Notes: generated by a model from the letters alone, not told the origin. A stretch of 64,000 bases of DNA from Pseudomonadota bacterium (GCA_021822385.1 JAKARC010000002.1:100352-164351); one strand, 5' to 3'; shown: positions 49,813 to 59,351, numbered from the stretch's first letter. A program made the numbers and translations.

Positions 49813-50601
49813 GTGTTCACGCTCAACCCGTTTGCCCATCTTCCCGCCGCGATACCGCCCATCGCGATGAGGAGTTACGTGATTGCCATGGTCGTGCTCG
49901 TTGTCGGCGGCACGCTGATCGATCTTATGCATAAGCGGAGTGCACAATATTTCTTCAGGCAACGGCGCGCCGCTCGTTCGGCTGCAACCCGCCGCGTCCC
50001 CGGGGTCGAAGCGGCCGGGCTTGCGCTGCAGACCCTGGTGGTCACGGGCATGGCGGCCGGTGAGTTCTGCAATCCCTGGCGGCGGTTGGCGCATCTGCTG
50101 AGCATGTACGGCTTTCTGCTCTATGTCCTCAGCACCGCCATTCTGGTGTTTGCATATCCGCCGGCCGCCGCGCCCGCCCCGCCGATCCTCCCCGCGCTGT
50201 GGTATCTCGGGGCCGCGCTCATCTGCCTGGGTGGTTATTGGTTCTGGTTGTTCCTGCGCGTGGACGTGGCTGCAGAGGGCCGCTCGCGCTGGCGTGTGGT
50301 GCGAGCGGACCTTTTCATCCTGACACTGCTCGCAAGCGCCACGTTCGCGCTGATCTGGGCCGGTACGCAGGCGGTGCACGACGGCATCGCCGCCAACGTG
50401 TTCTTCGCTCTTTACCTGCTTGCGACGACGATCCTGTTCGGCTCGGTGCCTTGGTCCAAGTTCGCGCACATGTTCTACAAACCGGCCGCCGCATTCGAGC
50501 GGCGCATCGAGCAGGCAAACGGCTATCGGCGCAACCTGCCCGCGCCGGCCGCACGGCCCGCAACACTCGGCAGCGCCCGGCGTCAGCCGCGCAACTACTA
50601 G
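49813..50601 (+). CDS. aprM: AprM membrane protein of APS reductase
   Basis: 262 aa, GTG start. Hydrophobic protein with about five to six helices (AMRSYVIAMVVLVVGGTLIDL, LLSMYGFLLYVLSTAILVFAY, LWYLGAALICLGGYWFWLFL, FILTLLASATFALIW, NVFFALYLLATTILFGSV). It resembles the AprM anchor found before aprBA in sulfur oxidisers that lack Qmo genes and is proposed to link AprAB to quinone. First of aprM-aprB-aprA-sat. Confidence 0.85.
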   Translation: MFTLNPFAHLPAAIPPIAMRSYVIAMVVLVVGGTLIDLMHKRSAQYFFRQRRAARSAATRRVPGVEAAGLALQTLVVTGMAAGEFCNPWRRLAHLLSMYGFLLYVLSTAILVFAYPPAAAPAPPILPALWYLGAALICLGGYWFWLFLRVDVAAEGRSRWRVVRADLFILTLLASATFALIWAGTQAVHDGIAANVFFALYLLATTILFGSVPWSKFAHMFYKPAAAFERRIEQANGYRRNLPAPAARPATLGSARRQPRNY

Positions 50602-50613
50602 GGAGCGTTTCGC

Positions 50614-51078
50614 ATGCCTACGTTTGTGTACATGACGAACTGCGACGGATGCGGATACTGCGTGGATATCTGCCCGTCGGACATCATGCACATCGATCCG
50701 GAGTATCGGCGCGCGCTCAATATCGAGCCAAACATGTGCTGGGAGTGCTACTCGTGCGTGAAGGCGTGTCCGCAGCAGGCCATCGACTGCCGCGGCTATG
50801 CCGATTTCGCTCCGCTCGGCCACAGCGTACGGGTATTGCGCGAGGAGCAGAAGGGAACCGTCTCCTGGCGCATCAAATTTCGCGATGGCCGCGAGAAGAA
50901 CTTCGTGTCTCCCATCAGGACGACACCGTGGGGATCGATCAAAGGACCATCCGAGTACAGCCCGCCGCTCGCCGCGGCCCTCGATTCGCAGGAACTTGCC
51001 CATGAGCCCGAGGCGCTGAAGGTCGAGGTCCTGCCGGCACTGGCGCGCAGTCGATTCAAGAAGGGGTTGGCACCATGA
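50614..51078 (+). CDS. aprB: adenylylsulfate reductase beta subunit
   Basis: 154 aa. Two ferredoxin-type clusters: MTNCDGCGYCVDICPSDIMHI and NMCWECYSCVKACPQQAID, then an AprB tail (GTVSWRIKFRDGREKNF). In the oxidative direction it carries electrons from AprA as sulfite and AMP are converted to APS. Overlaps aprA by 4 bp. Confidence 0.96.
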   Translation: MPTFVYMTNCDGCGYCVDICPSDIMHIDPEYRRALNIEPNMCWECYSCVKACPQQAIDCRGYADFAPLGHSVRVLREEQKGTVSWRIKFRDGREKNFVSPIRTTPWGSIKGPSEYSPPLAAALDSQELAHEPEALKVEVLPALARSRFKKGLAP

Positions 51079-52907
51079 GCCGAAGAACCATACGCGTCGA
51101 TGCGGACATCCTCGTCATCGGCGGCGGGATGGCCGGTTGCGGCGCCACGTACGAATCCCGCTACTGGGGCCGGGACCTGAAAGTCGTGTGCGTCGAGAAG
51201 GCGAACATCGAGCGCAGCGGCGCAGTGGCGCAGGGCTTATACGCCATCAACTGTTATATGGGCATGCACTGGGACGAGAACCAGCCCGAGGATCATGTGC
51301 GCTACGCGCGCAATGACCTGATGGGTCTGGTCCGGGAGGATCTCGGCTACGACATCGCCCGGCACGTCGACGCCACCGTGCACAAATTCGAGGAATGGGG
51401 CCTACCGATCATGAAGGACCCTAAGACCGGCCGCTACCAGCGCGAAGGCAAGTGGCAGATCATGATCCACGGCGAAAGCTACAAACCGATCGTTGCCGAG
51501 GCGGCGCGCAAAGCCGCGAGCAAGATCTACAACCGCATCATGGTCACGCATCTGCTGATGGACAGCAAGCGCGCAAATCGGGTTGCCGGCGCGGTCGGCT
51601 TCAACGTCCGCACCGGTGACTTCTACGTGTTTAGGGCCAAGGCGGTGATCGTCGCCGCCGGCGGCGCATCGCATATCTTCAAGCCGCGCGCCGCCGGGGA
51701 AGGCATGGGCCGGACGTGGTATGCGCCCTGGAGCAGTGCCTCGGCCTACGCGCTGCCGATCCTGGCGGGGGCGAAGATGACCCAGATGGAGAACAGGATC
51801 GTCCTCACTCGGTTCAAGGACGGTTATGGGCCGGTGGGCGCCTACTTCCTGCATCTGAAAACCTATACGCAAAACGCCTACGGCCAGGACTACGAGGCGT
51901 TCTGGCGCGACTCGATCGAGCGCTTGGTCGGCGATTACGTCAATCATCATCCCGTGCCGACCTGCCTGCGCAACCATGCGCTGCTCGAAGAGGTCAAAGC
52001 GGGGCGCGGACCGATCCGCATGGTGACCACCGAGGCGTTCAAGGATCCGCACAAGGAAACGGTCGGCTGGGAGAACTTCCTCGGCATGACGATCGGCCAG
52101 GCAGTGGTGTGGGCCTCGCAGAACATCGACCCGAAAGAAATCAACCCTGAACTGACCACGTCCGAGCCTTATGTCATGGGATCGCATGCGACGTGTTCGG
52201 GAGCATGGGCGAGTGGACCGGAGGATTACGCCCCGGCGGAGTACCAGTGGGGCTACAACCGGATGTTGACCGTCGAGGGCCTCTTCGGTGCCGGCGACAC
52301 GATCGGCGGCACAGCCCACAAGTTCTCCTCCGGCTCCTTCACCGAAGGGCGGATTGCCGCCAAGGCGGCCGTGCGGTACCTGCGGGACATGGGCCGAGAC
52401 CCACCCGAGGTGAGCGAAGCCGAATGCGCCGAGTTGAAGCAAGCGATCTATGCACCGCTTGAGAACTATCGCCGCGGCCGCAATGAGATCGTGGCCGGCA
52501 CGGTCTCACCCAGTTACCTGCTGCCAATGCACGGGCTGCAGCGACTGGAGAAAATTATGGACGAGTATGTTGGCGGGATCAGCGCGCATTACACCACCAA
52601 CGAGCCACTGCTTACCCGCGGGCTTGAGCTGCTCGGCATGCTGCAGGAGGATCTGGCTCACCTTGGCGCCGAGGATCTGCACCAGCTGCAGCGGGCCTGG
52701 GAGCTGCAGCATCGCGTGCTCGCCTCGGAGTGTGTGACACGCCATACGCTGTTCCGCCAGGAGACGCGCTGGCCCGGTTATTACTACCGCGCCGATCATC
52801 CGCACCTGGATGACAAAGACTGGCATTGCTTCACGCTCTCGCGCTACGAGCGCAAGTCCCGCCAGTGGGAACTCGAGAAGGCACCCGTGTTCCACATCAT
52901 CGACTGA
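51075..52907 (+). CDS. aprA: adenylylsulfate reductase alpha subunit
   Basis: 610 aa FAD flavoprotein. The FAD-binding site is ADILVIGGGMAGCGATYESRYW; family-specific segments GLYAINCYMG, MEDR-like TQMENRIVLTRFKDGYGPVGAYFL, HATCSGAWASGPEDYAPAEYQWGYN and GLFGAGDTIGGTAHKFSSGSFTEGR. Oxidises sulfite plus AMP to APS in the direction expected here. Tightly coupled to aprB; sat starts 26 bp downstream. Confidence 0.96.
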   Translation: MSRRTIRVDADILVIGGGMAGCGATYESRYWGRDLKVVCVEKANIERSGAVAQGLYAINCYMGMHWDENQPEDHVRYARNDLMGLVREDLGYDIARHVDATVHKFEEWGLPIMKDPKTGRYQREGKWQIMIHGESYKPIVAEAARKAASKIYNRIMVTHLLMDSKRANRVAGAVGFNVRTGDFYVFRAKAVIVAAGGASHIFKPRAAGEGMGRTWYAPWSSASAYALPILAGAKMTQMENRIVLTRFKDGYGPVGAYFLHLKTYTQNAYGQDYEAFWRDSIERLVGDYVNHHPVPTCLRNHALLEEVKAGRGPIRMVTTEAFKDPHKETVGWENFLGMTIGQAVVWASQNIDPKEINPELTTSEPYVMGSHATCSGAWASGPEDYAPAEYQWGYNRMLTVEGLFGAGDTIGGTAHKFSSGSFTEGRIAAKAAVRYLRDMGRDPPEVSEAECAELKQAIYAPLENYRRGRNEIVAGTVSPSYLLPMHGLQRLEKIMDEYVGGISAHYTTNEPLLTRGLELLGMLQEDLAHLGAEDLHQLQRAWELQHRVLASECVTRHTLFRQETRWPGYYYRADHPHLDDKDWHCFTLSRYERKSRQWELEKAPVFHIID

Positions 52908-52933
52908 GCCGCCTCGGCACGGAAACGCTCTGT

Positions 52934-54130
52934 ATGCCACAGCTCGTACCTCCGCACGGCTCGAGTTCGCTCCAGCCCCTGCTGCTGCCTGAACCGGACC
53001 GTGCGGAGACGTTGGCGCGCGCGCAACACTTGCGCAGGATCCCGCTCGACTCACGCGCCGTGTCGGATGTCCTCATGCTCGCCATGGGTGCGTACACGCC
53101 GCTTGCGGGCTTCATGGGCCATGACGACTGGCGCAGCTCGTGCGTGGACATGCGCCTCGCGAGCGGCGTGTTTTGGCCGATTCCAATCACGTTGCCGGTC
53201 GCGGCGGATCTGAGCGAGCTGATCGCCGTAGGCGATGACGTCACGCTCGTCGACGGCCAGAGCGGGGAGATTCTGGCGCTGATGTCGGTGAGCGAAAAAT
53301 ATGCGATCGACAAATCGCTCGAGGCGAAGCATGTCTATCGCACCCAGGACACCCGCCATCCAGGCGTTGCCAAGCTGTGGCGGCAAGGCGATCTGAACCT
53401 CGCCGGACGGGTCATCGCAGTGAGCGAGGGGCAGTACCCGGCGCGCTACCCGCGGCTGTATCTGCGGCCGGCGCAATCGCGGGCGCTGTTCCTCGAGAAG
53501 GGCTGGTCACGCATCGCCGCCTTTCAGACCCGCAATCCGATGCATCGCAGTCACGAATATCTGGCGAAAATTGCCATTGCGGTCCTCGACGGTGTCTTCA
53601 TCCACCAGGTGCTCGGGGAATTGAAACCCGGGGATATTCCGGCCGAGGTACGGACCCGTGCCGTGCAGGTCATGGTCGAGAATTATTTCCGGGCCGACAC
53701 CGTCGTCGAAGCCGGCTATCCGATCGAGATGCGCTATGCCGGCCCGCGCGAAGCGCTGCTGCATGCGCTCATCCGACAGAACTTCGGCTGCTCGCATCTC
53801 ATCGTCGGACGCGATCATGCCGGTGTCGGCGATTACTATGGGCCCTTCGACGCGCAAAGGATCTTCGACGATCTGTGGGACGGTGCCCTTGCAACCGTGC
53901 CGCTGAAGCTCGATATCACTTTTTATTGTCGCAGATGCGCCGATATGGCGACGGCCCGTACTTGTCCGCATGATCCAAAGGACCACATCACTGTTTCCGG
54001 CACCCGCCTGCGCGAGATGCTCTCGAGTGGGACCGACGTTCCGCCGGAGATCAGCCGCCCGGAGGTGGCGGCGATCCTCAGAGAGTACTACGCTCGTATG
54101 CGCCCGACGCCAGGCGCTTGCGGATCATGA
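52934..54130 (+). CDS. sat: ATP sulfurylase Sat
   Basis: 398 aa from MPQLVPPHG. Dissimilatory homo-oligomeric type: QTRNPMHRSHEYL (nucleotide site), GRDHAGVGDYYGPFDAQ, and the zinc-type CRRCADMATARTCPHD; ISGT-like SGTRLREML near the end. Converts APS and pyrophosphate to sulfate and ATP, the final step of sulfite oxidation. Longer frames upstream overlap aprA in another frame. Confidence 0.95.
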   Translation: MPQLVPPHGSSSLQPLLLPEPDRAETLARAQHLRRIPLDSRAVSDVLMLAMGAYTPLAGFMGHDDWRSSCVDMRLASGVFWPIPITLPVAADLSELIAVGDDVTLVDGQSGEILALMSVSEKYAIDKSLEAKHVYRTQDTRHPGVAKLWRQGDLNLAGRVIAVSEGQYPARYPRLYLRPAQSRALFLEKGWSRIAAFQTRNPMHRSHEYLAKIAIAVLDGVFIHQVLGELKPGDIPAEVRTRAVQVMVENYFRADTVVEAGYPIEMRYAGPREALLHALIRQNFGCSHLIVGRDHAGVGDYYGPFDAQRIFDDLWDGALATVPLKLDITFYCRRCADMATARTCPHDPKDHITVSGTRLREMLSSGTDVPPEISRPEVAAILREYYARMRPTPGACGS

Positions 54131-54897
54131 TCATCGCGCAGATTTCCGACACCCACATCACCCACAGTGCACCGGATGCCGAACAACGCAGCGCGGATCT
54201 TGCGCGTACGATTGCGGATATCAACGCCCTGGCTCCCGCCGCGGATGTGATCCTGCACACCGGCGACCTTGCGCACGGTGGTCGGCCCGAGGACTACGCG
54301 CTAGCAGCCTCTTTACTGCGCCAGGCGCATGCACCGCTTTACGTTGCCCCCGGCAACCGCGATGATCGGGACAACCTGCGCCGGGCATTGTCGCCGTGGG
54401 CCTGCCGTGCCGCCGCGAGCGGCAGTCTCACCTATGCGATCGAGGACTTCCCGGTACGGCTGATCGCCGTCGACACCGTGACGGCGCAGAGCAACAAGGG
54501 CGACTTCTCCGCCGAGCAGGCCCGGGACCTGAACGAGCTGATCGACGCCGAGCGCACCAAACCCATTGCCGTGTTCATGCACCACCCGCCGTTCGTCGTC
54601 AGCGTCGGCCCCGATCCGCTCAATTTCATCACCCCCGAGGCCTTGCGACGGCTGCAAGTGACGTTGGTGCACTCCCGACGCGTGCGCGCCGTCTTCTGCG
54701 GCCATGTCCATCGCTCAACCGCCGGCCGGATCGACGGGATTGTCGCACTGGTGACCCCCTCGACGGCCACCAGCTTGCGCAAGGGCGATTATCCGGCGCG
54801 GATGCGCGCTCAGCCGGTTTATCATATACACCGCTTCGATCGGGAACAGGGGTTCTCGAGCGAGGCCAGGATCGTCGCAGCGACGGCCGGCAAATAG
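54127..54897 (+). CDS. calcineurin-like metallophosphoesterase (CpdA-like), coupled to sat
   Basis: 256 aa from MIIAQISDTHI; its ATG overlaps the sat TGA (ATGA). Metal-site motifs D-x-H (SDTH, 7-10), GDLAHGG (46-52), MHHPPF and GHVHRS are present, but the usual GNH(D/E) is GNRD (76-79), so the catalytic His is Arg. CpdA relatives hydrolyse cyclic or other nucleotides. Coupling to sat suggests a nucleotide substrate linked to the APS pathway, an inference. Confidence 0.85.
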   Translation: MIIAQISDTHITHSAPDAEQRSADLARTIADINALAPAADVILHTGDLAHGGRPEDYALAASLLRQAHAPLYVAPGNRDDRDNLRRALSPWACRAAASGSLTYAIEDFPVRLIAVDTVTAQSNKGDFSAEQARDLNELIDAERTKPIAVFMHHPPFVVSVGPDPLNFITPEALRRLQVTLVHSRRVRAVFCGHVHRSTAGRIDGIVALVTPSTATSLRKGDYPARMRAQPVYHIHRFDREQGFSSEARIVAATAGK

Positions 54898-54921
54898 ACA
54901 TGCCGTCCGAGGAGGCTTGAC

Positions 54922-55386
54922 ATGCAAATTGGAAATTTTCTCAACCGCTCACGGCAACACGTGGTGACATGCGGACCGGATGACAGCCTGGAATCCGCCG
55001 CCCATCTGCTCTTCAAGCATCGTATCGGTGCGATGCCGGTCTGCGCATCCGGCGCCGGCTCGCGCATGATCGGCATCATATCCGAACGTGATCTTGTCAG
55101 GGCCATGGCGACCGATGCGCGGCGGCTGCCGAGCATGCGGGTTCGCGACCTGATGACGACCGAGGTGGTTACCTTCCCGCCCGATGAAACAATGCAGGCG
55201 GCCCAGGCGCTGATGCGCGCCAAGGGATTCCGGCACCTGCCGATCGTTCAAGACGGTCGGTTGCTCGGCATCCTGTCGATTCGCGACACCCTGGCAAGCC
55301 GCCTCGAGGAATCGCGCGTCGAGATCGACGTGCTGCGTGACTTCGCGCTCACTGCCCGTTGTCTGCCGCTCGATCGCGGCGGCTGA
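54922..55386 (+). CDS. CBS-domain pair protein
   Basis: 154 aa: two CBS repeats (about 10-70: CGPDDSLESAAHLLFKHRIGAMPV...; about 74-130: MTTEVVTFPPDETMQAAQALM...FRHLPIVQDGRLLGILSIRD). CBS pairs bind adenine nucleotides such as AMP, ATP or SAM. It lies 24 bp after the phosphoesterase, so it could be an energy sensor of the apr-sat operon. Confidence 0.88.
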   Translation: MQIGNFLNRSRQHVVTCGPDDSLESAAHLLFKHRIGAMPVCASGAGSRMIGIISERDLVRAMATDARRLPSMRVRDLMTTEVVTFPPDETMQAAQALMRAKGFRHLPIVQDGRLLGILSIRDTLASRLEESRVEIDVLRDFALTARCLPLDRGG

Positions 55387-55683
55387 AGCTGAACGAGCCT
55401 GCATACCGAACGGCGGCTAACGCGAGGGCTGACACCGCACTCGCAGCCGCTGCGGGTGCTCCGCATGCCGGGGAACCGATTTGCCGGGGCCCCACAGCAG
55501 CCTCGTGTGCCTGCCGCGCAGCGCCTCACCCCTGCAAGGAAGCGCCACCCGCCCGGCAGTGCGCTTGAAAGCTCGGGCGATATTCGTGAGAATCACCCCC
55601 ACCGGTTGACCCCCTCAATCCGGGGTCACCCGGGTCGGCCCGCAACCCGACCGAGATGGCAGGCGAGGCAGCGCGGTCCACCC
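55387..55683. other. intergenic with hairpin, upstream of ECF sigma gene
   Basis: No gene seen. A perfect 7-bp inverted repeat, TGACCCC (55607-55613) / GGGGTCA (55622-55628) with an 8-base loop, followed by GGTCGG/CCGACC arms, lies just upstream of the sigma gene. No T-tract, so not a typical terminator; possibly an operator or leader structure. Confidence 0.35.
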
Positions 55684-56241
55684 ATGAACGATACTGTGAC
55701 CGATTCCGGCACGCTTGAGCGGCTCCTGGCGCAGGTCGCATTGCGTGATCGGAACGCTTTTGCTGAACTTTACCGGCACATCTCGCCGCGTCTGTTTGGG
55801 GTGTGCTTACGCATGCTGGGCGACCGGGGCGAAGCCGAAGAGGTACTGCAGGAAGTATTCATCGCCATCTGGAATCGAGCGGACGGCTTCAATCCGACGC
55901 TGGCCGGGGCCCGTACCTGGCTCACCACCCTGACGCGCAATCGGGCAATCGACCGGTTGCGCCAGCGCCATGCCGACAGCCGCACCGATTCCTTCGATTT
56001 CGACAGCCTGCCCGATGAGGGCCGTGGTCCGGCCGCGCACGCCGAGGCCAGCGAGGACTACCGGCGACTTGAGCATTGCCTTGGCAAGCTCGATCCGAAG
56101 CATTGCCGCTCGGTGCGTGAAGCCTTTTTCACCGGGGCAACGTATAAGGAACTGGCAGAGCGCAGCCAGGTGCCGCTCGCCACGATGAAGAGCTGGATCC
56201 GCCGCGCCTTGCTGCAACTGCGTACGTGTTTGGAAACATGA
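55684..56241 (+). CDS. ECF-family RNA polymerase sigma factor
   Basis: 185 aa. Region 2 includes AFAELYRHISPRLFGVCLRMLGDRGEAEEVLQEVFIAIW and region 4 the helix-turn-helix ATYKELAERSQVPLATMKSWIRRALLQLR. Resembles the SigK/RpoE-like groups paired with membrane anti-sigma factors. The next gene overlaps it by 4 bp. Likely drives the downstream lipid genes. Confidence 0.92.
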   Translation: MNDTVTDSGTLERLLAQVALRDRNAFAELYRHISPRLFGVCLRMLGDRGEAEEVLQEVFIAIWNRADGFNPTLAGARTWLTTLTRNRAIDRLRQRHADSRTDSFDFDSLPDEGRGPAAHAEASEDYRRLEHCLGKLDPKHCRSVREAFFTGATYKELAERSQVPLATMKSWIRRALLQLRTCLET

Positions 56242-57011
56242 CCACCCCGACCGACGAAGAGGATCGCGACCTGCGCTATGCCGAGTACGTGCTCGGCGTG
56301 CTCGACAGCGATGCACGTGGCGCACTCGAGCGCGAGATAGCAAGGAACCGCGAGGCGTCCGCCCGCACAGCCGCGTGGAGTCGGCGTCTTGCCCCGCTGG
56401 CCGATGAAATCGTGCCTGAAACACCGCCCCCCCAGTTGTGGACGCGGATCTTAAAAGCATTGGAATTCTCCGCACCGACCGCGGGTGCGGTGGGCCCCTG
56501 GCACAGCATCCGCCTGTGGCGCGCGCTCGCCCTGGGAACCGGAGCGCTACTGGCCGCGGCATGCGCCGCGCTGGTATTCGTCTTCGTCAGCCGCCCTCCC
56601 GTGCCACCGATTCCATTCATGGCCGCCACCATCACCGAAACTGATGGTCAGGTGGGCTGGACCGCGACCATGGACATCAGCAAAGCACGCATGATTGTCG
56701 TGCCAGCGGTTCCACAGGCAGTACAGCCAAACCGTACGCCGGAGCTGTGGCTGATCGCGCCCGACCGCCGACCCATTCCCGTGGGCCTCATATCCACGCA
56801 TGTCCCGATCACTCTTACCCTGAGCGCAAGCTTGGTCGAGCTGCTCGGGCCCAGCGCCCGTCTTGCCGTCACCATAGAGCCCCGGGGCGGATCACCGACA
56901 GGGCAGCCGACCGGTCCGGTTGTCGCCGCCGGGGCAATCGGGGCCGCCGGCGCCGCGCCCCCGACCGCCGTGGCAATGCGGCTTGCACGCCCGACGCGCT
57001 CGTTAGTCTGA
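56238..57011 (+). CDS. RskA-like anti-sigma factor
   Basis: 257 aa from MTTPTDEED (ATGA overlap with the sigma gene). An N-terminal anti-sigma helical domain (RYAEYVLGVLDSDARGALEREI), one membrane helix (ALGTGALLAAACAALVFVFV, near 105), and a C-terminal RskA extracytoplasmic domain (VGWTATMDISKARMIVV, PELWLIAPDRRPIPVGLI). Sequesters the ECF sigma until regulated proteolysis. Ala/Gly/Pro-rich C-terminus. Confidence 0.9.
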   Translation: MTTPTDEEDRDLRYAEYVLGVLDSDARGALEREIARNREASARTAAWSRRLAPLADEIVPETPPPQLWTRILKALEFSAPTAGAVGPWHSIRLWRALALGTGALLAAACAALVFVFVSRPPVPPIPFMAATITETDGQVGWTATMDISKARMIVVPAVPQAVQPNRTPELWLIAPDRRPIPVGLISTHVPITLTLSASLVELLGPSARLAVTIEPRGGSPTGQPTGPVVAAGAIGAAGAAPPTAVAMRLARPTRSLV

Positions 57012-57103
57012 ACCGGCGGCATGACCTACGGGCGCACCTGCGCCTGCATCCAACCGGCCGCCTGCTCCGTATAGAACACCATCGTCACAGATGGTTTTCC
57101 ACG

Positions 57104-58072
57104 ATGAGCTCGTATCCGCTGCCCGCCCCGCATCCCGACGGTTCCAATCGTCGATCACTGGCACAGACGCTGCGGCACTGGTTCGACACCCGCGACAGCG
57201 ATGCGCCGATCGATCCCGCCGCGGCCGATCGGATCGACTGGCTGCGCACCGCGCCGTTCATCGGATTGCATCTGGGGTGCCTCGCTGTGTTCTGGACGGG
57301 GGTATCGGGTACAGCGCTTGTCGTGGCCGGGGCGCTCTATGCAGTGCGCATGTTCGCGCTCACCGGTTTCTATCACCGCGGCTTCGCGCATCGGACTTTC
57401 CGTGTCTCCCGCCCCGTGCAGTTGCTGTTCGCCGTGATCGGTGCGGCCTGTGTACAGCGCGGGCCGCTGTGGTGGGCGGCCCATCATCGCAACCATCACC
57501 GCGATGCGGACACCCCGCGCGATCCGCACTCGCCGCGCATTCAGGGCTTTCTGCGCAGTCACATGGGCTGGTTTCTCACCCGCCGGGCGTTCCAGACCGA
57601 CCTGAAACGCGTACCCGATCTTGCCCGCTACCCCGAACTGCGCTGGCTCGACCGTTTTGACGTCGCCGTGCCACTGGCCCTCGCCGTGGCGCTGTGCGCG
57701 CTCGGGGCCCTGCTGCACCGGCTCGCCCCGCAGCTCGGCACCGACGGACCACAGTTGCTTGTGTGGGGCTTTTTCATCTCCACCGTAGTGCTATTTCATG
57801 CCACGGTGACCATCAATTCCCTCGCCCACCGCTGGGGCACCCGTCGCTTCGCAACCGCCGACGACAGCCGCAACAATGCACTGCTGGCACTACTCACCTT
57901 TGGCGAGGGCTGGCACAACAACCACCATCGTTTCCCCGGCACCGCCCGCCAAGGCTTCCTCTGGTGGGAGATCGATCTGACCTGGTATGGGCTGCGACTA
58001 CTGGCCGCCCTCGGGCTGATCAGCGGACTGAAAACGCTGCCGGCGAACGTGCTCGAGCCGCGGCGGGGCTAG
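57104..58072 (+). CDS. acyl-CoA/fatty-acid desaturase
   Basis: 322 aa membrane diiron desaturase. Three histidine boxes: FYHRGFAHRTF (H-x4-H), HHRNHHRDAD (HxxHH) and GEGWHNNHHRFP (HxxHH), with hydrophobic segments between. Delta-9-type acyl desaturase architecture. First of the lipid-modification genes after the ECF sigma pair; all the following genes are coupled or overlapping. Confidence 0.92.
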   Translation: MSSYPLPAPHPDGSNRRSLAQTLRHWFDTRDSDAPIDPAAADRIDWLRTAPFIGLHLGCLAVFWTGVSGTALVVAGALYAVRMFALTGFYHRGFAHRTFRVSRPVQLLFAVIGAACVQRGPLWWAAHHRNHHRDADTPRDPHSPRIQGFLRSHMGWFLTRRAFQTDLKRVPDLARYPELRWLDRFDVAVPLALAVALCALGALLHRLAPQLGTDGPQLLVWGFFISTVVLFHATVTINSLAHRWGTRRFATADDSRNNALLALLTFGEGWHNNHHRFPGTARQGFLWWEIDLTWYGLRLLAALGLISGLKTLPANVLEPRRG

Positions 58073-58076
58073 CACC

Positions 58077-59351
58077 ATGCGTATCGCGGTAATTGGCGCC
58101 GGCATCGCCGGACTGGCCTCAAGCTGGCTGCTCTCGCGCCGGCACCAGATTACGCTGTTCGAGGCGAACGATTACCTGGGCGGACACACGCACACGCACC
58201 AGATACGCCTCGCCGGGCGCGAGTACGCGGTGGACTCCGGTTTCATCGTATTCAGCCCGCGCCAATATCCGCTGTTCACCGCGATGCTCGCTCAGCTTCG
58301 GGTCGAAACGCAGCCCACCACCATGAGCTTCTCGGTGCGCAACGAGGCGAGCGGGCTGGAATACAACGCCACCCGCCTCGATACCCTCTTCTGTCAACGG
58401 CGCAATCTGGTCTCGCCCCGCTTTCTCGGCATGGTGCGCGATCTGCTGCGCTTTTATCGCGAGGCGCCGGCGCTGCTGACCTGCGCGCCACCGGGTCCCA
58501 CGCTCGCAGAGTATCTGAGCGCTGGGCGCTACGGCGACGCGTTCCGTGACGACCATCTGGTCCCCATGGCCTCGGCACTGTGGTCCTCTCCACCGGCGCA
58601 GATTCTGTCCTTTCCCGCCCGGTATCTGGTGCAGTTCATGGCAAATCACCAGATGCTCACCGTGAGTGACCGTCCGCAGTGGCGCGTGGTACGGGGAGGC
58701 TCGGCCAGCTACGTTCGCGCGCTGCGCGCGCGCTGGACTGTAGAGGAACGCCCGGCCTGCCCCGTGCGTGCCATCCACCGTGATAACGATGCCGTGGTCG
58801 TGGCACATGCCGGGGGCACCGAGCGGTTCGATCAGGTCGTACTCGCCTGCCACAGTGACCAGGCACTGGGACTGCTCACCGAGCCCTCTGCCGCGGAGCG
58901 CGCCATCCTCGGCGCCATCGGCTACCAGCCGAACGAGGCGGTGCTGCACACCGACCCTGCGCTGTTGCCCCGCCAGCGCAAGGCATGGGCGGCCTGGAAT
59001 GCATACGTGCCCAGTGACTCCGGCGCACCGTGCACGGTGAGCTACTGCATGAATTTGCTGCAGAGTCTCGATTCGGCGGAGCCGCTCATTGTGACGCTAA
59101 ACCGAACTGCGGCGATCGACCCGACGCGGATACTGCGCGTCATGCGCTACGCGCATCCCGTACACACGCATGCGGCGGTGGCCGCGCAGCGCCGACGCGA
59201 CGAGATACAAGGTGTCAACCGAACCTGGTTCGCTGGCGCATATTGGGGCTGGGGATTTCATGAAGACGGCATGCGCAGCGCGGTCGAAGTCGCCACGCGG
59301 CTCGATGCGCACTGCGCGCAACCACTCACCCTCGGCAGGGCTGCCGCATGA
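58077..59351 (+). CDS. FAD-dependent amine-oxidase-like protein
   Basis: 424 aa. RIAVIGAGIAGLASSWLLSRRHQITLFEANDYLGGHTHTH is the FAD site of the flavin amine oxidase/phytoene-desaturase-like family; also WFAGAYWGWGFHEDGMRSA near the end. Homologues sit with DUF1365 and Cfa genes and act in fatty-acid modification. Starts 4 bp after the desaturase and overlaps the DUF1365 gene. Confidence 0.9.
   Translation: MRIAVIGAGIAGLASSWLLSRRHQITLFEANDYLGGHTHTHQIRLAGREYAVDSGFIVFSPRQYPLFTAMLAQLRVETQPTTMSFSVRNEASGLEYNATRLDTLFCQRRNLVSPRFLGMVRDLLRFYREAPALLTCAPPGPTLAEYLSAGRYGDAFRDDHLVPMASALWSSPPAQILSFPARYLVQFMANHQMLTVSDRPQWRVVRGGSASYVRALRARWTVEERPACPVRAIHRDNDAVVVAHAGGTERFDQVVLACHSDQALGLLTEPSAAERAILGAIGYQPNEAVLHTDPALLPRQRKAWAAWNAYVPSDSGAPCTVSYCMNLLQSLDSAEPLIVTLNRTAAIDPTRILRVMRYAHPVHTHAAVAAQRRRDEIQGVNRTWFAGAYWGWGFHEDGMRSAVEVATRLDAHCAQPLTLGRAAA

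Noticed and set aside
49675-51003. 442-aa minus-strand frame opposite aprM-aprB
   Set aside because: Overlaps two well-supported genes and has shadow-like composition.
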